From: Bacteroidales bacterium
Lineage (GTDB): Bacteria > Bacteroidota > Bacteroidia > Bacteroidales > UBA932
NCBI GenBank assembly: GCA_017556665.1
Contig: JAFYMJ010000006.1
Span: 1 to 5,667, forward strand
DNA: 5,667 nucleotides
Direction of reading: 5' to 3'
The translations under genes were made by a program, and so were the position numbers. Below are positions 1 through 5,667 of this stretch, one piece after another. Below the pieces are notes generated by a model. That model was not told where the DNA came from and ran no database searches. It saw only the letters and a program-made list of their open reading frames with translations. Numbering within the stretch: position 1 is the stretch's first letter; each line of letters begins with the position of its first letter.

Positions 1-1
1 A

Positions 2-334
2 GGAGAGAGCCTGGCCGCAATTATTGAACTTACAAACCAAGGACTGGTTACAAGCGGCAACTACCGCAAGTTTTATATAGAGGATGGAATCAAACGCTCC
101 CATACCATAGATCCTGCAACAGGTTATCCTGTAAAACATAATTTACTGAGTGCAACTGTAATAGCTGCAAATTCCACCATTGCAGATGCATATGCAACAT
201 ATCTTATGGTAATTGGATTTGAAGAGGCTAAAAGCTTTTTGGAGAAAAACCCCCATTTTGATGCAATTTTAGTATATGGAGATCAAGATAAAATGAAGGT
301 TTATTCAACAAAAGGTGTTAAATTAGCAGAGTAA
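2..334 (+). CDS. apbE: FAD:protein FMN transferase (ApbE family), C-terminal part, 5'-truncated by window edge
   Basis: The first 110 visible codons, read from base 2 to the TAA at 332-334, give the C-terminal part of an ApbE protein; the start lies outside the window. Visible family motifs, numbered within the fragment, are TSGNYRKF (17-24), the H-x-x-D-P-x-T-G block HTIDPATG (34-41), and ADAYAT (61-66). The last carries the Asp and Thr, four residues apart, that bind the metal in characterised ApbE/Ftp proteins. The family uses Mg2+ and FAD to attach FMN to a Thr or Ser of target proteins such as NqrC and RnfG, on the outer face of the inner membrane. Full-length members have roughly 300-350 residues, so about two thirds is missing and a signal peptide or lipobox cannot be assessed. 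The deacylase gene begins 31 bases downstream on the same strand with no hairpin between, which allows co-transcription. The family call is strong; the protein that it flavinylates is unknown. Confidence 0.9.
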   Translation, partial: GESLAAIIELTNQGLVTSGNYRKFYIEDGIKRSHTIDPATGYPVKHNLLSATVIAANSTIADAYATYLMVIGFEEAKSFLEKNPHFDAILVYGDQDKMKVYSTKGVKLAE

Positions 335-365
335 TACTTTAGAAATACACAAAACACATATACAT

Positions 366-2078
366 ATGGAAACTAACGACAATAGAATTTCTAGAAGAGG
401 ATTCTTAAAAAGTGCCACCTGCGCGGCTGGAGCTGCCGGCGTTGCCCTATTCAGTTCCTCGGCTGTTGGCTCTTTTCTGACTTCGTGCACAACAAAAGAG
501 CATTTTGACACAATTATTGCCAATGGTATAGTTTATTGTGGTGATGGAAAAGCACCTTTAAAAGATGCAATGGTGGGTATAAAGAATGGCAAGATTGTAG
601 AGGTTGGAAATCTTGGAAATCTTAAAAATCTTGCAGAGCACTGCAAAGTAATTGATGCCAACGGTATGGCTGTTTCACCAGGATGGATTGACATTCACTC
701 CCATACAGATACCAACCTGTTAATTGCTCCAGAAGGTGGAAGTAAATTATACCAGGGTGTTACAACAGATATTGGTGGAAACTGCGGTGATTCACCATTC
801 CCTTATTCAGATGAATACTTTGCATCAAAACAAGGTACTCAAAGATTGGGATACCCATTCTGGCAAGATTTGGACGGGTTCTACGATGCACTTAAAGCCA
901 AGAAGATTGGTATAAACTACAAAACATATACTGGACAGGGACAATTGAGATCTGCTGTAGTTGGTGACAATGCTGTTGCCGCTACCCCTGAACAGATGAA
1001 AAAGATGATGGAGATACTTGACAAAGAGATGGCAATGGGTAGCCTTGGTCTATCTTGCGGTCTTGAGTATGCTCCTGGTTCTTATGCAACAGACGATGAG
1101 ATTGTAGAATTATTGAAGGTTGTAGCAAAACACAATGGATTATTTGCAATCCATATGAGAAATGAGGATGACAGAGTAGAAGAGTCTATTGCAGAGGCTA
1201 TTGATTTGGCAAGAAAATCTGGTGTAAGACTTCAGATTTCACACTTGAAAGCACAAAATGCTGCAAACTGGCACAAAGGTCCTAACATGTTAAAGATTAT
1301 TGAGGAGGCAAGAGCAGAGGGTATAGATGTTGCATTTGACAGATATCCTTACATTGCATTCTCTACAGGAATGAACTGCTTTGTACCACTTGACATGAGA
1401 CAAGGCTCAGATGCCGAGGTATTGGCAAGACTTAAAAATCCTGTTACATCAAAGAAAATTGGAGAATATGCAGACAGCCGCCTAAAGAGACTTGGTGGAC
1501 CACAGAATGTACTTATTGCAGCATGTGACAAACCAGAAAACGCAATGTTCTCTGGTAAGAACATAGAAGAGTGCTGTAAAATTACAGGATTGGAGCCATG
1601 GCCTATGATCAGACAAATTCTTCTTTCTGAATACCACCTTCAAATGGTTGGATTTGCTATGAAAGAGGAGAACGTACAGATGTTCCTTGCTCATCCTCTT
1701 GGAATGCCTGCTTCTGACGGTAGCGTTTACTCTCCAGAGGGTCCATTAAGCACAGAGATTCCACATCCAAGATCATATGGTACATTCCCAAGATTCTTTG
1801 GCAAATATGTCAGAGAAGACAAGATTTGTGACCTTGCAACAGCAGTTCACAAATGTACAGCACTTCCTGCATCAAGAATTGGATTAAAAGACAGAGGTTT
1901 GCTTCTTCCTAACTATGCAGCAGACATCACAATCTTTAACCCAGATACAATAATTGATGCTGCCACATACCAACAACCTCACCAGTTCTCACCAGGAATC
2001 GAGCACGTGATTGTAAATGGAGTACACACTCTTGACCACGGCAAATTCTTAGGCGAATATGCAGGTATGATTGTATAA
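366..2078 (+). CDS. Tat-exported lipoprotein, N-acyl-D-amino-acid deacylase (D-aminoacylase)-like amidohydrolase
   Basis: This complete 570-residue protein belongs to the amidohydrolase superfamily, D-aminoacylase group, which hydrolyses N-acyl-D-amino acids to a D-amino acid and a carboxylate. The N-terminus has a textbook twin-arginine motif (SRRGFLK, residues 9-15), a small-residue hydrophobic stretch, and a lipobox LTSC (38-41). It is therefore probably exported folded and lipidated on C41. The placement of the Tat motif supports the ATG at 366. The metal site is complete: H111 and H113 in DIHSHTD, C140 in GGNCGDS, H263 in AIHMRNED, H293 in ISHLK, and D451 in PASDGS. The spacings H111-C140 (29) and H263-H293 (30) equal those of the Alcaligenes faecalis enzyme as I recall its numbering (H67/C96, H220/H250). 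The H293-D451 spacing is about 42 residues longer, suggesting an enlarged capping insertion. The N-terminal (~47-105) and C-terminal (~515-565) segments form the usual small beta domain. Substrate (D-amino acid, D-Glu or D-Asp derivative, or a peptidoglycan-derived compound) cannot be set from sequence. No Shine-Dalgarno is visible, as is normal in Bacteroidota. Confidence 0.9.
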   Translation: METNDNRISRRGFLKSATCAAGAAGVALFSSSAVGSFLTSCTTKEHFDTIIANGIVYCGDGKAPLKDAMVGIKNGKIVEVGNLGNLKNLAEHCKVIDANGMAVSPGWIDIHSHTDTNLLIAPEGGSKLYQGVTTDIGGNCGDSPFPYSDEYFASKQGTQRLGYPFWQDLDGFYDALKAKKIGINYKTYTGQGQLRSAVVGDNAVAATPEQMKKMMEILDKEMAMGSLGLSCGLEYAPGSYATDDEIVELLKVVAKHNGLFAIHMRNEDDRVEESIAEAIDLARKSGVRLQISHLKAQNAANWHKGPNMLKIIEEARAEGIDVAFDRYPYIAFSTGMNCFVPLDMRQGSDAEVLARLKNPVTSKKIGEYADSRLKRLGGPQNVLIAACDKPENAMFSGKNIEECCKITGLEPWPMIRQILLSEYHLQMVGFAMKEENVQMFLAHPLGMPASDGSVYSPEGPLSTEIPHPRSYGTFPRFFGKYVREDKICDLATAVHKCTALPASRIGLKDRGLLLPNYAADITIFNPDTIIDAATYQQPHQFSPGIEHVIVNGVHTLDHGKFLGEYAGMIV

Positions 2079-2095
2079 TGGCTTTGCTGCTTAAG

Positions 2096-2124
2096 TACGA
2101 TTTGGTATTTGCAAAAACAGATGA
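2096..2124. repeat. 29-base direct repeat, copy 1
   Basis: This 29-base sequence, beginning TACGATTTGG and ending AAAACAGATGA, recurs without a mismatch at 2374-2402, with a period of 278 bases. Copy 1 starts 17 bases after the deacylase stop codon and is followed directly by the hairpin at 2126-2152. It contains the 8-base palindrome TTTGCAAA and an A5 run, which on the minus strand becomes a T5 run downstream of the hairpin. No open reading frame or known site explains it. It could be a dispersed intergenic unit carried together with a terminator, or a product of local duplication. Confidence 0.9.
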
Positions 2125-2125
2125 T

Positions 2126-2152
2126 AGAGGGTGACCCAACAGGTCACTCTCT
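2126..2152. terminator. Hairpin after repeat copy 1, possible weak terminator
   Basis: An 11-bp stem (2126-2136 with 2142-2152, one G-T wobble) closes a five-base loop, CAACA. It lies 47 bases past the deacylase stop. On the plus strand the following bases (TCTGCGTT) are a poor T tract, so forward termination would be weak. On the minus strand a T5 run follows, but only after an eight-base gap. The fold is clear; its role as a terminator is inferred from position between convergent genes. Confidence 0.5.
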
Positions 2153-2181
2153 TCTGCGTTCATATACCCAACTTCACATCC

Positions 2182-2368
2182 ACAGACAAGGTCTGAAAAA
2201 TGGCCTTAGGTATGGCTAGCAATCTATCTCATCTGAGCCATAATTCCCTAACTCACAAATGCCCCAGATTGTCTACCAAGAGGCATTTGTTCAAACACAC
2301 GGAAATTTTATGGCTCATCTGCAATGATTGCCTACGCCCCTAAAGGATATTTTTCAGACCTTGCCTGT
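2182..2368. repeat. Long imperfect palindrome (~187 bases), MITE-like or structured RNA
   Basis: The two halves of this stretch are reverse complements along most of their length. Outer block: 2182-2201 pairs with 2349-2368 (19 of 20), including 15 perfect pairs (CAAGGTCTGAAAAAT with ATTTTTCAGACCTTG). Middle blocks: CCTT at 2204-2207 with 2343-2346, AATC at 2221-2224 with 2326-2329, TGAGCCATA at 2234-2242 with 2309-2317, and ATT/CC at 2243-2247 with 2301-2306. Inner block: ACAAATGCC at 2255-2263 with 2282-2290. An 18-base loop (2264-2281) closes it. Mismatches and bulges are spread between blocks. No convincing ORF lies inside. Full-length near-palindromes of this size are typical of non-autonomous transposon relics, but no certain target-site duplication was seen. 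A transcribed double-stranded or small RNA, or an invertible segment, are alternatives. Confidence 0.8.
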
Positions 2369-2373
2369 TCCTA

Positions 2374-2402
2374 TACGATTTGGTATTTGCAAAAACAGAT
2401 GA
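2374..2402. repeat. 29-base direct repeat, copy 2
   Basis: This is identical over 29 bases to the copy at 2096-2124. It starts five bases after the long palindrome ends, and its last two bases (GA) form the beginning of the stem at 2401-2426. The sequence before the repeat resembles that before copy 1 only loosely (CTTTGC-TGCTT against CCTTGCCTGTTCC). The repeat core is therefore the sharply conserved part. Confidence 0.9.
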
Positions 2403-2430
2403 GGTCGGATCAATTGGTCCGACCTCTTTT
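2401..2430. terminator. Intrinsic terminator between convergent genes, probably bidirectional
   Basis: An 11-bp GC-rich stem (2401-2411 with 2416-2426: GAGGTCGGATC and GGTCCGACCTC, one T-G wobble) has the tetraloop AATT. TTTTATT follows at once, which makes it a good plus-strand terminator for transcripts from the deacylase side. Read on the minus strand it lies 27 bases past the M16 protease stop codon and is followed four bases later by a T5 run supplied by the direct repeat. It can therefore plausibly stop both converging transcripts. Confidence 0.8.
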
Positions 2431-2452
2431 ATTGTGATTATGTATGAATCTA

Positions 2453-5266
2453 CTACTGAGCTGGATTCATTATCAGATTCAATTCATTTCCTTGAGAAAG
2501 AATCTCTTGTGCAAATTTTTGGATAGATTCAACTGTTGCAACTTTGTTAACAGTCTCTATGTAATTTGTATGATTGTCTCTGTTGTATGAATAATAGTTA
2601 TAAATCAGACTATGCCAGTAACTGTTGTTTATCTGTTTTTCTGGGAATCCTTTAATAAGGTTCTCTTTTGTTTTTGCAAGATACTCTGCATTTGGACCAT
2701 TCTGAGCAATTCCTTTTAAACCTTCCTTAGCAAGAGAAATTAGTTTTGCTGCCTTTGTAACATCTGTATCAAAGTTAATTAGCAACATAAACTCCTCTTT
2801 TGGCTCACCAGTTACAGCACCCATTACACCAACACCGTATGTACCACCTTCGTCTTCTCTGATAGTTTTTGTATACAGCTGGTCCATAACACCGTTAAGC
2901 AAGCTCATCTTAATGTTGTTCTCCATGGTCTTTGCCATTGTTCCTGTATATATGATACCCACAGTTGTTTTTGGTGTCTGCATCTTAACTTTCAACTCCT
3001 TGTCAACCTTTCCTTTTGGTTTTGATATATTCTCATCTTCCCAAGCTGTACCTTTCTTGGTTAGGATAGGAAGCGAACCAATATATTTCTCAACCAATGG
3101 TTTTAATGTTTCCATATTTACATTTCCGGTAATATACACCTTTAATGCCGCATTGTCTGCCATTAACATTGTATATGCCTTCTTAATGGACTCAATGTTA
3201 AGTTGGCCAAGCCACTCAAGCGAAACAGAAGGTCTTCTTGGAGAATCTCCATATACAGCCTTTTGAAGCTCAATTTGGTAGATGAAGTCTGGATTTGTCA
3301 TCATATTTGGAAGAACCGCCTGCAACTGTTTCAAACCAACCTCATAATCTTTAGCCTCAAAACGAGGTTGGGTGTAATACATATATATAAGTTGGAATAC
3401 TGTCTCCAAATCGTTAGGTGATGAAGAAGCACTCACACCATGCTCCAGATTACCAATATATGGCGAGGCAGAAACAGATTTTCCTGTAAGCATTTTCTCC
3501 AATTGGGACTCAGAGAACTTACCTAAACCTGCATTTGACTGGTAAATGGAGAATGAATTATTCTCAACCGATGGCAATACCTCTGTAGGCAATATTGATT
3601 TACCGCCAAGTGCAACTGTTTTAATCAAAACCTCATCTTTCTTATAATCAGTAGGTTTTACGTAAATCTCCATTCCATTATCAAGCACCCATACAGTTGT
3701 ACCAAACTCACCACTCTTTGTTGTTGCTACAGGAGAGCCTTTCAATACAGAAGGATCCATCAATGGCTCATTAGATACAGCAGACTCCATAGGTTTAATC
3801 TCCTGTTTCTTTACATTTGCCAAAGTCTCAAGTATCTGCTCTTTGGTTGGTGTTACCAAACCCTCTTTCTCTGGAGAGATATGTACAATTACAATATCTT
3901 TGTCTCCATACAGTTGGGTTGCAGCCATACTTAGCATTTGAGAAGGAATCATGCTAAGATACATTTGTGCTTGCTCATATCTGTATGCAGGATCCAAATA
4001 TGGCTCACCCTCTGTAAAGTGAGAAATTAAAGGATAAACCAATGCAGGAGATTGTCTGCTTGCAGCATTCTGCATAGCTCTTTCAAATCCTTTAAGCATA
4101 TTTGTCTTGGCTCTTTGAATTTCATCATCTGTAAAGCCATATTTCTTTACTCTCTCCAACTCTACCATCAAAGCGTTGAATGCTTTTAGTGTCTCTCCAT
4201 CCTTAGATGCAACACTACCGGTAAATGCACGCAAATCATAACTTAAATCACCATAACCTGCAGATGCATACATAAATGGAGCATCTGGTTGTCTTGATAT
4301 GTCACTTAAACGCTCGTTAATGATATCTCCAATAAGATCCTCTACAAGCTCATTCATAAATGCCATGCCTGTACCTTTATATTGTGCAGGGATAGCAGGG
4401 CTCTTGAAATATATTTGAACTCCAGAAGTTGTCAACTCTTTGTCGGTGAAGATGCTTACAATTGGGGTAGCATTACCAGGAACCACTATAGGCTCTTTTT
4501 GTTTTGGATTCTCTGCTTTTGGCAACTGACCAAACAAATCCTTAATCTTTTGCTCTACCTTATCTACATCAATGTCACCTACGACAATAATAGCCTGCAT
4601 ATCAGGTCTGTACCATGTTTTGTAGAAGTTAACCAAAGACTCTGGCTTAAAGTTTTTAAGATTCTCCTCTGAACCAATAATTGAAGTATTCTCCATCTTT
4701 GATCCTTGGAACAAAGCCTTTCTTAAAGCCAACATCTGTCTCCATGAATGGTTATCTCTTGTTCTCTTCTCCTCCAGGATTACACCTCTTTCTGCATCAA
4801 TCTCTTTAGGATCCAATGTTACAAACGCAGAATAGTCAAAAAGGATAAGTAAAGATGAATCTACAATACCTTCTCTTGTAACAGGAACATTATTAAGCAT
4901 ATACATTGTTTGCTCAAAGCCTGTACTTGCGTTAATGTTAGCACCAAAGGCACATCCTATGCTCTCCATATAAGAGATAATTCCTTTGCCTGGGAAATGC
5001 TTTGAACCATTAAGACACATGTGCTCCAAAAAGTGAGCTAAACCATCCTGATCTGGAGTCTCCTGTACTGCACCCACATTTGTTACAATATAGAAATCCG
5101 CTCTTTGTGCCGGTTTTTGGTTATGTCTTATATAATAAGTAAGGCCGTTCTCCAACTTACCCATTTTAACCGCTTTGTCCAACTCCATTGGAGCTTGCGG
5201 ATTTATCTGTGCAAAAGAAAGTGAACATACACAGATAAAACTTAACAGTAGAAATAATTTTTTCAT
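2453..5266 (-). CDS. Secreted M16 (insulinase/pitrilysin, PqqL-like) zinc metalloprotease
   Basis: This complete 937-residue protein is an M16 family peptidase in the single-chain form with two M16 halves, close in length to E. coli PqqL (about 930). Residues 1-19 are a standard signal peptide (MKK start, hydrophobic core, SFA-Q cleavage site) with no lipobox, so it should be periplasmic and soluble. The inverted zinc motif HFLEH gives ligands H78 and H82 and the catalytic base E81. The second motif ERGVILEE supplies E159 and, by alignment with mitochondrial processing peptidase, the third ligand E166. The active half covers roughly 30-400. The C-terminal half (about 515-935) lacks an HxxEH motif, as expected for the inactive partner that closes the peptide chamber. 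The family degrades short peptides or unfolded segments; the substrate here is unknown. It is convergent with the deacylase and divergent from the SIMPL-domain gene. The reading frame is intact and no metal ligand is missing. Confidence 0.93.
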   Translation of the reverse strand: MKKLFLLLSFICVCSLSFAQINPQAPMELDKAVKMGKLENGLTYYIRHNQKPAQRADFYIVTNVGAVQETPDQDGLAHFLEHMCLNGSKHFPGKGIISYMESIGCAFGANINASTGFEQTMYMLNNVPVTREGIVDSSLLILFDYSAFVTLDPKEIDAERGVILEEKRTRDNHSWRQMLALRKALFQGSKMENTSIIGSEENLKNFKPESLVNFYKTWYRPDMQAIIVVGDIDVDKVEQKIKDLFGQLPKAENPKQKEPIVVPGNATPIVSIFTDKELTTSGVQIYFKSPAIPAQYKGTGMAFMNELVEDLIGDIINERLSDISRQPDAPFMYASAGYGDLSYDLRAFTGSVASKDGETLKAFNALMVELERVKKYGFTDDEIQRAKTNMLKGFERAMQNAASRQSPALVYPLISHFTEGEPYLDPAYRYEQAQMYLSMIPSQMLSMAATQLYGDKDIVIVHISPEKEGLVTPTKEQILETLANVKKQEIKPMESAVSNEPLMDPSVLKGSPVATTKSGEFGTTVWVLDNGMEIYVKPTDYKKDEVLIKTVALGGKSILPTEVLPSVENNSFSIYQSNAGLGKFSESQLEKMLTGKSVSASPYIGNLEHGVSASSSPNDLETVFQLIYMYYTQPRFEAKDYEVGLKQLQAVLPNMMTNPDFIYQIELQKAVYGDSPRRPSVSLEWLGQLNIESIKKAYTMLMADNAALKVYITGNVNMETLKPLVEKYIGSLPILTKKGTAWEDENISKPKGKVDKELKVKMQTPKTTVGIIYTGTMAKTMENNIKMSLLNGVMDQLYTKTIREDEGGTYGVGVMGAVTGEPKEEFMLLINFDTDVTKAAKLISLAKEGLKGIAQNGPNAEYLAKTKENLIKGFPEKQINNSYWHSLIYNYYSYNRDNHTNYIETVNKVATVESIQKFAQEILSQGNELNLIMNPAQ

Positions 5267-5288
5267 AATATCTTGTTTATTAAAGATT

Positions 5289-5296
5289 CAAAGATA
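5289..5296 (-). promoter_or_regulatory. Bacteroidota-type -7 box of the M16 protease promoter
   Basis: On the minus strand this reads TATCTTTG, a full match to the Bacteroidota -7 consensus TAnnTTTG. Its end is 22 bases before the protease ATG, which would put the start of transcription near 5282 and give a leader of about 15 bases. No TTTG is found at the usual -33 distance; the nearest (5313-5310, minus) leaves only about 13 bases between the boxes. The assignment rests on the -7 box and its position. Confidence 0.45.
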
Positions 5297-5321
5297 ATAT
5301 ATTAGACTGCAAAACAGCATA

Positions 5322-5339
5322 AAAGTTTAAAAAAACTTT
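5322..5339. promoter_or_regulatory. Inverted repeat in the divergent promoter region, possible operator
   Basis: AAAGTTT (5322-5328) and AAACTTT (5333-5339) form a perfect 7-bp inverted repeat around AAAA. It sits in the 120-base region between the divergent protease and SIMPL-domain genes, about 26 bases upstream of the protease -7 box. A regulator-binding site is possible, but a repeat of A and T runs in AT-rich DNA can arise by chance. The rest of the 5267-5386 region is AT-rich with no other clear element. Confidence 0.3.
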
Positions 5340-5386
5340 GGCACAATATATGAATATATACACATAAAACAATTAAATTGAACGAG

Positions 5387-5667
5387 ATGAAAAAACTAAT
5401 TATCTGTGCAGCAATTATATTTGCAGCAATAGGAACACTTAGTGCGCAAGAGACAAAATCCAGAGAAGTAGAGGTATTTACCAGAGTAGAGAGGAATATT
5501 ACTCCCGACGAAATTCTGATTTCCATTACAATAAATGAACAGGACAACAAAGGCAAGGTATCACTACAGAAGCAGGAAGAGGCAATGATAAAAACCCTTA
5601 AAGGGATTGGAATAGATGTAGAAGAGGCCCTAAAAGTGAATGACATTGCCAGCTCCCTTAAAACCTA
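5387..5667 (+). CDS. SIMPL-domain (DUF541) secreted protein, N-terminal part, 3'-truncated by window edge
   Basis: An open frame from ATG 5387 runs off the right edge after 93 codons. Residues 1-20 form a signal peptide (MKK, hydrophobic core, LSA cleavage site before Q21) with no lipobox, so export to the periplasm is predicted. The mature start resembles Bacteroidota SIMPL/DUF541 proteins: a first beta strand REVEVFTRVER (26-36), the signature ITPDEILISITINEQD (38-53), then a helix rich in K, Q and E followed by LKGIGIDVEEALKVNDIAS (71-89). In this family such a strand-helix unit is repeated. The molecular role is unknown; family members include the mouse IRAK-interacting protein that gave the domain its name and bacterial periplasmic proteins such as BP26. 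It is transcribed divergently from the M16 protease across 120 bases. The start is supported by the signal peptide; no Shine-Dalgarno is seen. Confidence 0.85.
   Translation, partial: MKKLIICAAIIFAAIGTLSAQETKSREVEVFTRVERNITPDEILISITINEQDNKGKVSLQKQEEAMIKTLKGIGIDVEEALKVNDIASSLKT

Noticed and set aside
335..342. TACTTTAG as a -7 promoter box for the deacylase
   Set aside because: It has one mismatch in the TTTG core and no TTTG upstream at the -33 distance; not strong enough to annotate.
323..523. 66-codon minus-strand open frame over the start of the deacylase
   Set aside because: It is antisense to the Tat signal region of a well-supported gene and has no domain of its own.
602..637. Short tandem-like repeat of AAATCTT in the deacylase gene (NLGNLKNL)
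   Set aside because: Three imperfect units within a normal coding segment; low-complexity coding for a Leu/Asn-rich stretch, with no sign of wider repetition.
2096..2402. CRISPR-like repeat (29 bases, two copies)
   Set aside because: The spacing is 278 bases, not 30-40, there are only two copies, and the interval is itself palindromic; there are no cas genes.
2130..2402. Integron attC-like cassette, because of the ACCCAAC match to RYYYAAC near a hairpin
   Set aside because: The match sits in the loop of a perfect short hairpin, no matching GTTRRRY partner lies in the right place, and no ORF is enclosed.
2913..3266. 117-codon plus-strand open frame antisense to the M16 protease gene
   Set aside because: It lies wholly inside a strongly supported gene on the other strand, and its product shows no recognisable domain; it is a shadow frame.
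5333..5340. AAACTTTG as a -7 box for the SIMPL gene
   Set aside because: The first base of the consensus TA is wrong and no -33 TTTG is found; it also overlaps the inverted repeat.
5338..5354. Sigma-54-like -24/-12 promoter (TTGGCAC) before the SIMPL gene
   Set aside because: The -24 part fits but the -12 TTGC element is absent at the required spacing.
5302..5646. 114-codon minus-strand open frame covering the divergent promoter and the SIMPL gene start
   Set aside because: It is antisense to the signal peptide and DUF541 signature of a recognisable gene and has biased Ser/Ile/Leu/Phe composition with no family resemblance.

Overview
The window looks like a chromosomal segment of a gut-type Bacteroidota, probably Bacteroidales. 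The clues are low GC with frequent AGA and ATA codons, A/T-rich leaders with no Shine-Dalgarno motif, secreted proteins whose signal peptides end in SxAQ, and a TAnnTTTG-type -7 promoter box. The protein families (ApbE, a Tat-exported D-aminoacylase-type lipoprotein, a PqqL-like M16 protease, a SIMPL-domain protein) also fit. No species can be named from the sequence.

Layout. (1) Positions 2-334 (+): the C-terminal part of an ApbE-family FAD:protein FMN transferase, cut by the left edge. (2) Positions 366-2078 (+): a complete 570-residue N-acyl-D-amino-acid deacylase-like amidohydrolase with a Tat signal and lipobox. It starts 31 bases after apbE with no visible terminator between them, so the two may be co-transcribed. 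(3) Positions 2079-2452: a 374-base convergent intergenic region that is unusually structured. It holds two identical 29-base direct repeats, each followed by a different 11-bp hairpin (the second is a convincing terminator). Between them lies a ~187-base long imperfect palindrome. (4) Positions 2453-5266 (-): a complete 937-residue secreted M16 zinc metalloprotease. (5) Positions 5267-5386: a 120-base AT-rich divergent promoter region with a small inverted repeat. (6) Positions 5387-5667 (+): the start of a secreted SIMPL (DUF541) domain protein, cut by the right edge.

All four proteins are predicted to act in the cell envelope: periplasmic flavinylation, hydrolysis of N-acyl-D-amino acids, peptide degradation, and an envelope protein of unknown role. 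Apart from a possible apbE-deacylase operon, nothing shows that they form one pathway. They look like ordinary core or metabolic genes. The least explained part of the window is the repeat and palindrome cluster between the two convergent genes.
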